Counted from the stretch's first letter, positions 7,521 through 17,203 are shown. The stretch: 33,363 nt of DNA from Nitrospirota bacterium (GCA_029864405.1 JAOTTP010000030.1:1-33363), one strand, 5' to 3'. Notes: generated by a model from the letters alone, not told the origin. A program made the numbers and translations.

Positions 7521-8731
7521 AGTTACCCATATATTTGGATAGTCATTCAACGACCCCGTGTGATCCGCGGGTGGTTGAGACCATGCTTCCCTATTTCACC
7601 GAGAAGTTCGGGAATGCTGCCAGCCGAAATCATAGTTTCGGCTGGGAAGCAGAAGAGGGCGTGGAAGTGGCCAGAAAACAGATTGCGCACCTCATTCACG
7701 CTGATCCCAAAGAAATTATTTTTACCAGTGGGGCAACGGAATCGGATAATCTCGCCTTGCAGGGCGTGGTCGAGATGTATCGGGAAAAAGGGAATCATAT
7801 CATTACCAGTTCGACGGAACACCGGGCGGTGATTGATACGGCGAAATATCTGGAAAAGAAGGGCGTTAAGGTCACCTTCCTCCCTGTTGATAAAACGGGC
7901 ATGGTGAGCCCTGATGACGTACGCAATGCCATTACGGACAAGACGATTTTAATTTCCATTATGATGGCCAACAATGAGATCGGTACGATCAATCCCGTGG
8001 CGGCCATCGGAAAAGTTGCGAAAGAAAAAAGTGTCCTCTTCCACTGTGACGCTACGCAAGGGGTGGGAAAAATTCCTGTGAATGTTCAGGAAATGGGCAT
8101 TGATCTGATGTCCTTTACCGCCCATAAGATTTATGGTCCCAAGGGCGTTGGGGCATTATATGTCCGACGTAAGGCGCCAAGAGTTAGGTTGGAGGCGATG
8201 ATGTATGGTGGAGGGCATGAGCGGGGTATGCGATCGGGAACCTTGGCGGTGCCGCTCATTGTTGGATTTGGAAAAGCTTGTGAACTTTGCGAGCAGGAGA
8301 TGGCTACGGAGTCTATTCGTATGGCCAAGATGCGTGATCGACTTCAAGAAGGCATTATGAAGGGGATGGATGAGGTCTATTTAAATGGGCACCCGACTGA
8401 GCGGTTGCCGCACAACCTTAATATTAGTTTTGCGTATGTCGAGGGAGAGGCGTTACTCATGGGAGTCAAAGAAATTGCGCTTTCCTCCGGTTCGGCATGC
8501 ACGTCGGCCACGCTTGAGCCGTCCTATGTGTTGCGCGCCTTAGGGGTTGGATCGGATTTGGCCCATTCCTCGATCCGATTCGGACTCGGTCGGTTTAATA
8601 CCGATGAAGAGGTGGAATACACCATTGATCGAATGATCAAGGCCGTCAATCACCTTCGAGAGATGTCCCCCCTCTATGAGATGGCCAAGGAAGGTGTGGA
8701 TTTGAAAAGCGTTCAATGGGCAGCCCATTAA
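7517..8731 (+). CDS. iscS: Cysteine desulfurase IscS
   Basis: This 404-residue PLP enzyme takes sulfur from L-cysteine as a persulfide and hands it to IscU. Its length equals E. coli IscS. Key residues are H101 (stacking on PLP, in SSTEHRAV), K204 (Schiff-base lysine in [10 protein letters not shown]) and C328 (active-site cysteine in SSGSACTSA). The SGSACTS loop is the class I IscS/NifS type. Its start overlaps the iscR stop, indicating translational coupling, and iscU follows after 78 bases. Confidence 0.95.
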   Translation: MKLPIYLDSHSTTPCDPRVVETMLPYFTEKFGNAASRNHSFGWEAEEGVEVARKQIAHLIHADPKEIIFTSGATESDNLALQGVVEMYREKGNHIITSSTEHRAVIDTAKYLEKKGVKVTFLPVDKTGMVSPDDVRNAITDKTILISIMMANNEIGTINPVAAIGKVAKEKSVLFHCDATQGVGKIPVNVQEMGIDLMSFTAHKIYGPKGVGALYVRRKAPRVRLEAMMYGGGHERGMRSGTLAVPLIVGFGKACELCEQEMATESIRMAKMRDRLQEGIMKGMDEVYLNGHPTERLPHNLNISFAYVEGEALLMGVKEIALSSGSACTSATLEPSYVLRALGVGSDLAHSSIRFGLGRFNTDEEVEYTIDRMIKAVNHLREMSPLYEMAKEGVDLKSVQWAAH

Positions 8732-8809
8732 TTGACACAATTGAAGATATATTCAAAATGGTTTTACAAAACCCAATGTCATACCATACAACAACAGGAG
8801 GGATCGACC

Positions 8810-9226
8810 ATGGCCTATAGTGAAAAAGTCATTGATCATTACAACAATCCTCGCAATGTGGGAAGTTTTCAAAAAGATGCAGGCGATGTCGGAACAGGTG
8901 TTGTGGGAGCCCCGGAATGCGGAGATGTGATGAAACTCCAAATTAAAGTGGAAAACGACACCATTGTTGATGCGAAGTTCAAAACTTTTGGATGTGGATC
9001 GGCCATTGCCAGTTCCAGTTTGGCGACCGAGTGGCTCAAAGGGAAATCCTTAGAAGATGCTCAAAAGATTAAGAATACGGATATTGTTCATGAATTGAAC
9101 CTCCCACCCGTCAAAATCCATTGTTCAGTGTTGGCGGAAGATGCCATTAAAGCAGCCTTGGGGGATTACCAGAAAAAAGCGGGAGAGAAGAAGGTTAAGC
9201 CCGCAGCAGCCACTACCTCATCCTAG
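8810..9226 (+). CDS. iscU: Iron-sulfur cluster scaffold IscU
   Basis: This is the scaffold on which 2Fe-2S and 4Fe-4S clusters are built, 138 residues from the ATG at 8810 (GGAGGG 8 bases upstream; MAYSEKVIDHYNNPRNVG is the canonical N-terminus). The ligands C37, D39, C62, H104 and C105 are all present. The chaperone-recognition motif LPPVK lies at 98-102, the segment bound by the HscA partner encoded downstream. The C-terminus has a lysine/alanine-rich tail of about 15 residues. Confidence 0.95.
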   Translation: MAYSEKVIDHYNNPRNVGSFQKDAGDVGTGVVGAPECGDVMKLQIKVENDTIVDAKFKTFGCGSAIASSSLATEWLKGKSLEDAQKIKNTDIVHELNLPPVKIHCSVLAEDAIKAALGDYQKKAGEKKVKPAAATTSS

Positions 9227-9267
9227 ATCAGGTAACTGTTCACGATTTGATGCAGGGAGAAACGGTG

Positions 9268-9621
9268 ATGGAAACTAAAAACACAGAAGCCACCTCAACA
9301 GTTGCTCTGACCGATGCGGCGTTGAAAGAGGTCAAGCGGTTATTGGACCTTCAGGGAATTACTGAAGGTGGTCTTCGGTTGGGAGTGAAGGGTGGCGGCT
9401 GTTCCGGTTTGAGCTATACCGTCAACTTCGATGAGAAGATCGGGGAGTTTGATACCGTCACTGAGGTGGATGGCGTGAAAGTGATCGTCGATGCCAAAAG
9501 CGCCATTTATCTTGAAGGGATGACCTTGGATTATCAAAAGGACATGGTGAGCGGAGCCTTTAAATTTATCAATCCCAATGCCACAAAAACATGTGGGTGT
9601 GGAGAGTCCTTTTCAGCGTAA
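9268..9621 (+). CDS. iscA: A-type iron-sulfur carrier IscA
   Basis: This 117-residue A-type carrier has the invariant cysteines C45 (GGGCSGLSY), C109 and C111 (TCGCGESF). It moves clusters from IscU to target proteins. The start at 9268 is chosen because AGGGAGA lies 7 bases upstream; an in-frame ATG at 9250 lacks one. It is the fourth gene of the isc operon. A second A-type protein, closer to ErpA, is encoded near 17.3 kb on the other strand. Confidence 0.9.
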   Translation: METKNTEATSTVALTDAALKEVKRLLDLQGITEGGLRLGVKGGGCSGLSYTVNFDEKIGEFDTVTEVDGVKVIVDAKSAIYLEGMTLDYQKDMVSGAFKFINPNATKTCGCGESFSA

Positions 9622-9658
9622 GATCCCCATCCATCTCAAACAATAAGGTGCGATAACA

Positions 9659-9689
9659 CTCGGGCATGGTGTATTTACCCATGCCCGAG
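9659..9689 (+). other. Perfect 11-bp hairpin between iscA and hscB
   Basis: CTCGGGCATGG (9659-9669) and CCATGCCCGAG (9679-9689) form a perfect 11-bp stem with a 9-base loop. No T-run follows, so it is probably not a terminator. It may stabilise or define a processing site that sets different levels for iscRSUA and hscBA. It also buries an upstream in-frame ATG (9666), favouring the hscB start at 9708. Confidence 0.7.
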
Positions 9690-9707
9690 GCGTCAGAGGC
9701 TGAAATC

Positions 9708-10430
9708 ATGGATCATCGACATCAAGCGACGACGACATCCCGCGAACTTCCCATGGCGCGCAGCATGTGCTGGCACTGCCAATCTGAAGTCACGGGAGAA
9801 TATCTCTGTGGTCAATGCGTCAAAGTTCAGCCGCTTTCGAAGGACTTGGATTATTTTGCCTGTTTCCAACTCCCTCGTCTCTTGAACATTGATGAACAAG
9901 AATTAGAGAAGACATTTTATGAATTAAGTCGCACCTTTCATCCGGATTTTTATTCCACAAAAGATGAATCGGAAAAAGCCATTAGTTTGGGGAATTCCGC
10001 TTTTTTAAATGCCGCCTATCGAACCCTGCAAGATCCTATTCAACGTGCGGAATATTTGATCCGGTTAGAGGCTGGAGCCGTGAAAGATATTCGATCGAAT
10101 CCACCAGCCGACCTTTTTGAAGAGGTTCTTGATTTGCAAGAAAATTTGGAAACATTCCGCCAACTGGCCCCCAACGGCGCGTCATCGGATCTTGAGGCGC
10201 TTCGGGAAAAGTTACAAGACAAACGAGAACGTCTGGAGAAACGCCAAGCCAAAATGGAAGAGTCCCTGCAGAGTAAGTTCAAAGAATGGGATCAGCTGCA
10301 AGAACGCACCCTCCTTCCGGGTGAGGCTCGTGAAGAGAAAAATACTGTTTTACGTGGGATGCAGGAAATTCTCTCTAATCGAACATATGTGCGGAATATG
10401 GTCAACGATTTACTGGAAACGACGGGCTAA
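9708..10430 (+). CDS. hscB: Fe-S assembly co-chaperone HscB with N-terminal zinc-finger-like motif
   Basis: This J-domain co-chaperone (240 residues from 9708) brings IscU to HscA and stimulates its ATPase. The J-domain follows residue 45 (DYFACFQLPRLLNIDEQEL), with the essential HPD at 78-80 (TFHPDFY). The C-terminal half is a long charged helical domain that binds IscU. Ahead of the J-domain are two CxxC pairs (C21/C24, C34/C37). Such a tetracysteine element occurs in eukaryotic HSC20 and some bacterial HscB proteins and is absent from E. coli HscB. The start is a choice: 9708 has AGAGG upstream, 9666 is inside a hairpin, and 9753 is possible. Confidence 0.88.
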   Translation: MDHRHQATTTSRELPMARSMCWHCQSEVTGEYLCGQCVKVQPLSKDLDYFACFQLPRLLNIDEQELEKTFYELSRTFHPDFYSTKDESEKAISLGNSAFLNAAYRTLQDPIQRAEYLIRLEAGAVKDIRSNPPADLFEEVLDLQENLETFRQLAPNGASSDLEALREKLQDKRERLEKRQAKMEESLQSKFKEWDQLQERTLLPGEAREEKNTVLRGMQEILSNRTYVRNMVNDLLETTG

Positions 10431-10455
10431 TCGTCATTACCGAAAAGGATATGTT

Positions 10456-12273
10456 GTGAGTCGCATTGTTGGCATTGATTTGGGAACAACGAACTCCCTG
10501 GTTGCGTTTATGGATCAAGAAGGACCTCATGTCATTCCGGGTCCGGACGGGCAGACTACGGTGCCTTCCATCGTGGGGTTAACCGATAATGGCTTGATCG
10601 TGGGTGATCCCGCAAAAGCTCATTTGATGCGTGACCCTTCGCGTACCATTTATTCCGTGAAGCGGTTCATGGGAAAAGGGTTAGATGATGTGAAGGACGA
10701 GCTGAAGTATTTCCCTTATCATCTGCATGAAAAAAACGGGGTGATTCGAATTGAGGTTGGAGGCAAAACCTATTCTCCGCCTCAAGTGTCTGCCATGATT
10801 CTGAAAGAATTAAAACGGCGAGCCGAGGAATATTTAAAAGAAGACGTCTCCAAGGCGGTGATTACGGTCCCGGCGTATTTCAATGATAGCCAGCGGCAAG
10901 CGACTAAAGATGCCGGAATGATTGCCGGGTTGGAGGTTTTGCGCATTATCAATGAACCGACAGCCGCTTCCTTAGCGTATGGCCTGCAGAAAAAGACGCA
11001 GGGTCTGATCGCGATCTATGATTTAGGTGGAGGGACGTTTGATCTCTCTATCCTCAAATTAAAGGATGGTATCTTTGAGGTTCTTTCTACAAATGGGGAT
11101 AGTCACTTAGGTGGGGATGATTTCGATCAAAGGCTCGTCGATGTGATGGTTGATGATATTTTGCAAACACAAGGCGTCAAGGTTGGAGGGGATCCTGAAT
11201 TGATGCAAGCCTTGAGGTTGGAGGCGGAGCAAGTCAAAGTGCGGTTGTCGGATGAAACGCAGACTAAGGCCGAGATCGAAATTCCAAATGGGACGTATGA
11301 AAAAGTGTGGACGCGGGAGAGCATGGAAACGTTAGTGATGGATTTGGTGGAAAGAACTCTTGCCCCTTGTCGGCACGCACTCAAAGATGCTGGATTGACC
11401 GTTAGTCAGATTGATGAAGTGGTCCTGGTCGGCGGGAGTACCCGCATGCCGCTTGTATGGCGAAAAGTGGAAGAACTGTTTGGCAAAAAGCCGCACTCTG
11501 AACTTAACCCCGACGAAGTTGTTGCGTTAGGTGCGGCGGTTCAAGCTGATATTTTAGGCGGACATACCAAGGATCTGTTGTTACTGGACGTGACCCCCTT
11601 GTCATTAGGAATCGAAACGATGGGTGGGGTCATGAGTGCACTGATCCGTCGAAATACCACTATTCCGACTAGTGCGAAGGAAATGTTTACCACCTACGTC
11701 GATGGGCAAACATCCGTGGATATTCATATCCTCCAGGGAGAACGGGAATTGGTCAAAGACAATCGCAGTTTGGCCCGCTTCCAGTTAAAGCTTCCCCCCT
11801 TGCCGGCGGGGGTACCACGTGTGGAAGTCAACTTTCTTATTGATGCTAATGGGATACTACATGTGACGGCTAGAGATATTCGGACGGGTGATGCGCAATC
11901 GGTTCAGGTGAAGCCTTCTCATGGATTGACCGACGACGAGGTGGAAGGCATGATTCGTGATTCTTTCCAATTTGCCGCAGAAGATATCAAGGCGCGCCAG
12001 ATTATTGAAGCGCGGAATGAAGCCAACGCGATCATTGTGGCGACGGAGAAAGCTTTGGTGCGCGCAACGAATTTAATTAATGACAAGGAAATCGAAGGCA
12101 TTCGCCGAATTCTGCAACAGCTTAGTGAAGTCAATGAAGGCGATGACCATCGGGTGATACGGACGAAAATTGCGGAAGTTGAAAAAGTAACCCACCATTT
12201 GGCCGAAGTGTTGATGGACGCCACGTTGAAAGAAGCGCTCGAAAGTAAGAAGTTATCCGATGTCATCAAATAA
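10456..12273 (+). CDS. hscA: Hsp70-type chaperone HscA
   Basis: This specialised DnaK-like ATPase of 605 residues releases clusters from IscU. The likely start is GTG 10456, with AAGGAT 5 bases upstream, because the nucleotide-binding domain begins at once ([11 protein letters not shown], residues 4-14). Other motifs are [40 protein letters not shown] and [10 protein letters not shown]. The interdomain linker [15 protein letters not shown] leads to the peptide-binding domain. Length matches HscA (about 616) rather than full DnaK (about 638), with no long disordered tail. It follows hscB by 25 bases. Confidence 0.93.
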   Translation: MSRIVGIDLGTTNSLVAFMDQEGPHVIPGPDGQTTVPSIVGLTDNGLIVGDPAKAHLMRDPSRTIYSVKRFMGKGLDDVKDELKYFPYHLHEKNGVIRIEVGGKTYSPPQVSAMILKELKRRAEEYLKEDVSKAVITVPAYFNDSQRQATKDAGMIAGLEVLRIINEPTAASLAYGLQKKTQGLIAIYDLGGGTFDLSILKLKDGIFEVLSTNGDSHLGGDDFDQRLVDVMVDDILQTQGVKVGGDPELMQALRLEAEQVKVRLSDETQTKAEIEIPNGTYEKVWTRESMETLVMDLVERTLAPCRHALKDAGLTVSQIDEVVLVGGSTRMPLVWRKVEELFGKKPHSELNPDEVVALGAAVQADILGGHTKDLLLLDVTPLSLGIETMGGVMSALIRRNTTIPTSAKEMFTTYVDGQTSVDIHILQGERELVKDNRSLARFQLKLPPLPAGVPRVEVNFLIDANGILHVTARDIRTGDAQSVQVKPSHGLTDDEVEGMIRDSFQFAAEDIKARQIIEARNEANAIIVATEKALVRATNLINDKEIEGIRRILQQLSEVNEGDDHRVIRTKIAEVEKVTHHLAEVLMDATLKEALESKKLSDVIK

Positions 12274-12339
12274 TCCCTAGAAATGTGTGCCAGGGAGTTT
12301 CGGCATGAGAAGATTCCATTAAACCTAGGGGAAGAACTT

Positions 12340-12558
12340 ATGGCTCAGGAATTCATGTGGGGAGATGTCGAAGATATTGGCATTCGGTTGCAGGAAGAGC
12401 ATCCCGATCTTGATCCGTTAACGGTCAGGTTTACGGATTTACATGCGTGGGTGGTTGCACTTCCTGAATTTAAAGACGATCCCAAAACGTCAAATGAAAA
12501 AAAGCTGGAGGCCATTCAAATGGCCTGGTATGAGGAGTATCAGGACGCTCAGTCTTGA
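12340..12558 (+). CDS. iscX: IscX family Fe-S assembly regulator
   Basis: This 72-residue acidic protein has the IscX/YfhJ pattern: an early tryptophan-aspartate segment (MWGDVEDIGIRL), HPDLDPLTVRFTDLHAWV, and the C-terminal region AIQMAWYEEYQD. In E. coli IscX binds IscS and iron and modulates cluster assembly. The start at 12340 has AGGGGAAG upstream. It is the last gene of the isc operon; I see no clear terminator in the 41 bases before the convergent penicillin-binding protein gene. Confidence 0.88.
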   Translation: MAQEFMWGDVEDIGIRLQEEHPDLDPLTVRFTDLHAWVVALPEFKDDPKTSNEKKLEAIQMAWYEEYQDAQS

Positions 12559-12599
12559 GCGTGCGAAGGGTTTGTCATTCGGACCTACCAAAAAATCTG

Positions 12600-14999
12600 T
12601 CAAAATAAAGGAAGCTGGTTGGCGGATTCTGAATTCATCCGGTCGAACTCAAAGAAATCCATAGGATTAGCTTTCTGAGGGGCCGCCTTTCCAGGCTCCG
12701 TTCCTTTGCGAAACACCTCCGTGCCGATGTGTTGACTGGTCTTGGATGGCAAGTCACCAGTTGTGGTGTCGATCTGTGCAAATTGAATATCACTAGGGAT
12801 GGGAAAGGTCATGACGGGCGAGTTTCGAAGCGCCTGATCCATGAACCAGGTCCAAATTGGAAGGGCCGCATGCGCTCCGGATTCCAATCTGCCGAGTGTG
12901 CGAACCCCATCAAATCCCACCCAGACCCCTGTCGTCAAATTCGGTGCATACCCGACAAACCACGCATCGTTATAACTATTCGTGGTTCCGGTTTTCCCGG
13001 CCAATGGACGGCCAATAGATTTGGCGAGTCTCCCGGTTCCGCTTTGAATGACATCCATCAGCATATTGGTAATCAAATAGGCGTTTTCCTTGGTCATCGC
13101 TTGTCGAGGTTCGAACAGATGCTGTTCTAAGATCTCGCCGTTGGGATTCTTTGCATGAGTAATCAGGTAAGGCTCAAGCCACAACCCTTGATCCGCGAAG
13201 ACACCATACGCGGAGGTAATTTCTTGGAGGGTCACGCTGGAAGATCCCAAAGCCAAGGAGAGGTCCTGGCTGAGCGGACTTCGAATTCCTAAGTTGCTGG
13301 CGATATTGACGACTTCGGGAACTCCGATTTGTTCAAGCAATCTCACGGTTGCGGCGTTTCGGGAATGACGCAGCGCTTCACGGAGGGTAATTGTCCCAAA
13401 AAAGCGTTTTTCATAATTTTCTGGTTTCCATACCCGGTCTAAATCCTCGTCTTCATATACCACGGGGGCATCGAGAATCAGGGTTGCCGGCGTCAGGCCT
13501 TGTTGGAGCGCCGAAGCATAAATGAGTGGTTTGAAGGCTGAACCGGGTTGTCGACGGGCAATGACTGCACGGTTAAACTGACTACGAGTAAAGTCATACC
13601 CTCCCACCATGGCTTGAACGGCCCCCGTCCTGGGATCCATGGCGATGAGGGAACCTTCCACGAGTGGAGTTTGCTCTAAGACAAATTCCCCGGACTCGAC
13701 AGTGCCTTTCTTCGGGGCGACTTCAATGATGTCCCCAACCTTCAAGAGTTGGGGAGGAAAGGCCTTATCACGGACGACCGCCGTTCCCACGTCCCCGGTT
13801 TTCTCTAATCGGCGTTGGGCCCAGCGCATATCCTCGAATATGATAGAGCCTTTATAGGTATTTCCAATCAAGATTTGAGCAGATTGCTTGGTTACTTTTG
13901 TGACAAGAGCTCGGTATAGGCCATGGACAAAAGCAAACTTCGGGTTCTGTAACTCCGGAAAGGTATCGGGAGGCGTGAAATCTTTGGTAAAGTCAACATG
14001 TCCTATCGGTCCGCGCCAGCCTTGACGTTTATCCAATTGACGGAGGCCTGTTCGAACTGCTTCTTCCGCACTTTTTTGCATGGCAATGTTTAAGGTGGTG
14101 TATATTTGCAGCCCACCCTTATACACGAGCGTTTCTCCGTACCGATCCACTAAGTGCTGGCGGACTTCTTCGAGGAAATAGGCCGCGATAGGTTCGATGG
14201 ACTGATGGCGGTAGGACAATGTCGTGGCCATGGCGGCTTGGGCGTCCTCCTCAGTGATATATCCGGCTTCCACCATGCGACCCAAGACTAATTCTTTACG
14301 GGATTTAGCTAGATCCGGATTCCGATAGGGAGAATACGTGTTGGGGGCTTTGGGAAGACCAGCCAAAAATGCTGCTTCGGGAAGATTCAGATCAGATACG
14401 TTTTTATCAAAATACGTTAAGGCGGCGGCTGCCACTCCATAGGCACCATGGCCAAAATAAATTTGGTTTAAGTACATTTCTAGAATTTGCTCTTTGGTCA
14501 GCACCCATTCCATTTTTACTGCGAGAATGAGCTCTTTGATTTTTCGCTGATACGTTCGTTCCGGAGAAAGGAAAAGGGCTCGTGCCAATTGTTGAGTAAT
14601 GGTGCTAGCCCCTTGGAAACGGCCACCTTTTTTCAGATTGGTCCAAGCCGCCCGGCCGATGCCGACAATGTCTAATCCAGGGTGGTCAAAAAAACGAGTA
14701 TCTTCAGTTGCAATAACCGCTTGCGTGAAGGCTTGAGGAATTTTGTCGATGGGCGTATACAGACGGCGTTCGATGAAAAATTGCCCAATGATTTCACCGT
14801 TATCTGCATAGACTCTTGATACTAAACTGGGATGGTAGTCTTGAAAGGAATCGAACGTGGGAAGGTCGCGAGTCGCAATCCAGAGAATTCCCGCAATGCT
14901 TCCTACCCCGATACACAAGGCGAGAAACGTGGTGACCATTGCAATCCGAAGCCAGGACCAGCCGCGTAGCCGGGAAAAGAAAGTCTGGATCTTACTCAT
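12600..14999 (-). CDS. mrcA: Class A penicillin-binding protein (PBP1A-type transglycosylase/transpeptidase)
   Basis: This bifunctional cell-wall synthase has 799 residues. A cytoplasmic start is followed by one membrane segment (about residues 18-42). The GT51 glycosyltransferase domain (about 60-235) has catalytic E99 in ATEDTRFF and the GASTITQQLARALFL motif. An OB-like insert precedes the transpeptidase domain, whose motifs are S487-x-x-K490 (PGSAFKP), SRN (546-548) and KTGT (669-672). It polymerises and crosslinks peptidoglycan outside the inner membrane. The PBP1A label rests on overall layout. It is convergent with the isc operon and divergent from the peroxiredoxin gene. Confidence 0.93.
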   Translation of the reverse strand: MSKIQTFFSRLRGWSWLRIAMVTTFLALCIGVGSIAGILWIATRDLPTFDSFQDYHPSLVSRVYADNGEIIGQFFIERRLYTPIDKIPQAFTQAVIATEDTRFFDHPGLDIVGIGRAAWTNLKKGGRFQGASTITQQLARALFLSPERTYQRKIKELILAVKMEWVLTKEQILEMYLNQIYFGHGAYGVAAAALTYFDKNVSDLNLPEAAFLAGLPKAPNTYSPYRNPDLAKSRKELVLGRMVEAGYITEEDAQAAMATTLSYRHQSIEPIAAYFLEEVRQHLVDRYGETLVYKGGLQIYTTLNIAMQKSAEEAVRTGLRQLDKRQGWRGPIGHVDFTKDFTPPDTFPELQNPKFAFVHGLYRALVTKVTKQSAQILIGNTYKGSIIFEDMRWAQRRLEKTGDVGTAVVRDKAFPPQLLKVGDIIEVAPKKGTVESGEFVLEQTPLVEGSLIAMDPRTGAVQAMVGGYDFTRSQFNRAVIARRQPGSAFKPLIYASALQQGLTPATLILDAPVVYEDEDLDRVWKPENYEKRFFGTITLREALRHSRNAATVRLLEQIGVPEVVNIASNLGIRSPLSQDLSLALGSSSVTLQEITSAYGVFADQGLWLEPYLITHAKNPNGEILEQHLFEPRQAMTKENAYLITNMLMDVIQSGTGRLAKSIGRPLAGKTGTTNSYNDAWFVGYAPNLTTGVWVGFDGVRTLGRLESGAHAALPIWTWFMDQALRNSPVMTFPIPSDIQFAQIDTTTGDLPSKTSQHIGTEVFRKGTEPGKAAPQKANPMDFFEFDRMNSESANQLPLF

Positions 15000-15391
15000 A
15001 GAGATAGATAACCAAAGACAGGATAGAAATTGAGAACGTTTTGGATGGTATCAGAGAGGAAGAATATTTCACTGACCTTTTATTTACGATACCCCGAGAT
15101 AGGCTAAAACACAAGGTCGGTTTCTGTTTCGTCCATACGGCAGGTATGCCGCCATGGCCTACAAACGATCTCGGGACTGGGGGTGTTGAGGTTAGAGGGA
15201 AGGAAGATAACACATCCGAACGCTTGCTGACCTTTTACTCGGCTAAGCTGTGCGGGGTGTGGAATTTCATTTAGGGGCTAAATGGACAATTCTGTAGGTC
15301 TTCTGCCAGATTGACAAACTTTTTCACCCCATGGTACCACCAAAGGTCAAGTGAATTTTCAGCTTTTCCATTACAACGAAGGAGAGAAATC
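15000..15391. other. Intergenic region between PBP and peroxiredoxin genes
   Basis: These 392 bases hold the 5' regions of two divergent genes. I see no convincing gene. TTGACA occurs at 15311-15316, followed after 18 bases by the poor -10 TACCAC with an upstream TG, so it is a possible but weak peroxiredoxin promoter. AAGGAGAG stands 7 bases before the peroxiredoxin ATG. Confidence 0.5.
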
Positions 15392-15865
15392 ATGTCTACA
15401 GATGTTGCCGCAGAAGTTAAAGTCGGAGACGTGGCCCCCGATTTTACATTAAAAGACCAAGACCAAAAGGATATTAAGCTCAGCGACTATCGCGGAAAAA
15501 AGAACGTGGTTCTGGCATTTTATCCTCTGGATTGGAGCCCTGTCTGTACCGGAGAAAATAAATGTTTAACCGATGATTTCCCCAACTTTGGATCAGTCAA
15601 TGCCGAAATTTTTGGTGTAAGCTGTGATAGCTTTTTTTCCCACAAAGCTTGGGCCGATTCCTTAGATCTTAAGCATCAATTACTCGCCGATATGCATCGG
15701 ACGGTGTCTAAGGCATACGGATTATATTTTGAGCCGTTGAATTGCTCAAAGCGGGCTACCGTCATTGTGGATAAAAATGGAAAGGTGGCCTATGCGAAGG
15801 TTCAAGATATCAAAACCGCTCGTGACGACAAAGAAATTTTGGAAGCGTTGAAGAAGTTGAAATAA
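15392..15865 (+). CDS. Peroxiredoxin (AhpC/TSA family)
   Basis: This thiol peroxidase of 157 residues reduces hydrogen peroxide or organic peroxides. The peroxidatic cysteine is C52 in the context [12 protein letters not shown], a variant of the usual P-x3-T/S-x2-C. C58 is only six residues away. Further cysteines in GVSCDSFF (C78) and NCSKRAT near the C-terminus leave the resolving cysteine uncertain. The start at 15392 follows AAGGAGAG and gives the standard N-terminus ([13 protein letters not shown]). A thioredoxin-like gene follows in the same direction and could provide its reductant. Confidence 0.9.
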   Translation: MSTDVAAEVKVGDVAPDFTLKDQDQKDIKLSDYRGKKNVVLAFYPLDWSPVCTGENKCLTDDFPNFGSVNAEIFGVSCDSFFSHKAWADSLDLKHQLLADMHRTVSKAYGLYFEPLNCSKRATVIVDKNGKVAYAKVQDIKTARDDKEILEALKKLK

Positions 15866-15880
15866 TCCAGAGGATGGTCT

Positions 15881-15918
15881 GACCGAAGGGGTTGGTTCTT
15901 GAACCTACTCCTTCGGTC
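15881..15918 (+). other. Intercistronic hairpin between peroxiredoxin and thioredoxin-like genes
   Basis: GACCGAAGG (15881-15889) pairs perfectly with CCTTCGGTC (15910-15918), and an inner GGTT/AACC pair closes a small loop. No T-run follows. It may be a partial terminator, or a stability element that lowers expression of the second gene. Confidence 0.6.
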
Positions 15919-15943
15919 TGTAATCTTTGACAGCGAGGCTGTG

Positions 15944-16282
15944 ATGTCCGGTATCGTTGAAGATGTGAGTGATGACAATTATGAAGGGTTTACGGAGGCT
16001 TCGGCTGCGGTTGTGGTCTATGGCATTGCGACCTGTGAACCTTGTAAGGCGTATGACCCTGTTCTTGCAGACATTGCGCAACAGTATTCGAATGTGCGAT
16101 TTGGAAAGGCCAAAATGCATGTTCCGGGACGATGCCGTGCCATTAAAAAACGCCATCAATTTGAAACGTATCCCACCACCCATTTCTTTTCCAATGGAAC
16201 TCTTGTGCTCACCAAAGAGGGAAAATTAGAAACCGCCGAATTGGCCAGCTTGATTCGGCAATCTTTCTCTATCCCAACCTAA
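15944..16282 (+). CDS. Small thioredoxin-like protein
   Basis: This 112-residue thioredoxin-fold protein has the active-site motif CEPC (31-34) after a hydrophobic strand (AAVVVYGIAT). The cis-proline region is FETYPTTHFF. The dipeptide between the cysteines (EP) differs from the GP of classical thioredoxin, so redox potential and partner may differ. There is no signal peptide, so it is cytoplasmic. The start at 15944 has GAGG 5 bases upstream. It is probably co-expressed with the peroxiredoxin 78 bases earlier. Confidence 0.8.
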   Translation: MSGIVEDVSDDNYEGFTEASAAVVVYGIATCEPCKAYDPVLADIAQQYSNVRFGKAKMHVPGRCRAIKKRHQFETYPTTHFFSNGTLVLTKEGKLETAELASLIRQSFSIPT

Positions 16283-16408
16283 TTTTGTTTTAGGGGATCT
16301 CTCCCCGGTTCTTGTTCCGGCCTGAATAGGGTTCATTTTGGCCAGCAGGGTATACCCGTTGAGTCAGATACCCGGCTTTGAAGGCGGTGAAGAGTTTCGA
16401 GATTCAGG

Positions 16409-17203
16409 CTATACAGAATAAACAGCCATGGCACCTGTTTGCTGGCTCACGGAGACTCGGTAGAGAGGGGGTGTTTGGAAGTGGGGCTCCAGTGTTTCCC
16501 AGATGACTTTTGCAAGCGCGGAGTCTGTAACGGGTATGTTGGCAAAGGCCGGATCCTGGCTCAGATTTCGCTGGTCAAACCGTGTAAGGACCTGGGTTCT
16601 GACGATTTGATCCACTGTCTGTAAATTCATAACCTGCCCGGTGTCGGCGGAAATTTGGCCCTTGGTGGCAATCCACAGATCATAATCATGCCCTTGAGTA
16701 TTACCCGTCCTGGATTGATGCACTGCGGAAAACGCATAGCGTCGAGCGATTAAGGCCGATTCCCTGGTGGAAGATTGGTGATCCCCATCCATGAAGCTCG
16801 CGTTCACCTCAGCGTAGAGGGTTTCGTCCTCATAAAGACGAAGTGCATCTGGATTAGGAAGGTCTGGATGCTTTTCTAAAATGTGCCACAGGGTGATTGC
16901 AAGATTTTCGGTCGTGGGAATTCGTTCAGAAAAATATGGGGTATCGAGATTTAAGTTTTTATGATCAAATTGTTCCAGGACCTGATTCAAAATGTGCTTT
17001 AAGTCATACAAATTGATGATCATCCCTGTGACAGGATCGATGTTCCCACGTAATGTGACTTCCAGCAGATAATTGTGGCCATGGGTATTCACATTATTGC
17101 AGGGACCAAAGACGGCACAATTTTTTGCGTTATCCCATTGAGGATTGTGGTAGCGGTGGGATGAACAAAATTCTAGACGTTTGGTGAGGGTCGCTTTGGG
17201 CAT
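16409..17203 (-). CDS. Tandem PTPS/QueD-like protein (two 6-pyruvoyltetrahydropterin synthase domains)
   Basis: This protein (264 residues) is a head-to-tail duplication of the PTPS/6-carboxytetrahydropterin synthase fold. Domain 1 (about 5-135) keeps H16, H41 and H43 for zinc (FCSSHRYHN, NTHGHNY), C29 as the likely catalytic cysteine, a H81 segment (EQFDHKNLN), and the glutamates in RLYEDET. Domain 2 (about 150-262) keeps H162 and H172, but the position matching H41 is glutamine (TQGHDY), the cysteine loop is missing, and the glutamate near the end is replaced (VSVSQQTG). The second half therefore looks non-catalytic and may serve assembly or substrate binding. Single-domain family members are about 120-150 residues. 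Folate/biopterin versus queuosine pathway cannot be decided. The start codon lies 11 bases past a terminator-like hairpin. Confidence 0.85.
   Translation of the reverse strand: MPKATLTKRLEFCSSHRYHNPQWDNAKNCAVFGPCNNVNTHGHNYLLEVTLRGNIDPVTGMIINLYDLKHILNQVLEQFDHKNLNLDTPYFSERIPTTENLAITLWHILEKHPDLPNPDALRLYEDETLYAEVNASFMDGDHQSSTRESALIARRYAFSAVHQSRTGNTQGHDYDLWIATKGQISADTGQVMNLQTVDQIVRTQVLTRFDQRNLSQDPAFANIPVTDSALAKVIWETLEPHFQTPPLYRVSVSQQTGAMAVYSV

Noticed and set aside
10117-10455. N-terminal extension of HscA of 113 codons
   Set aside because: It overlaps hscB in another frame; the family N-terminus and a ribosome-binding site point to GTG 10456.
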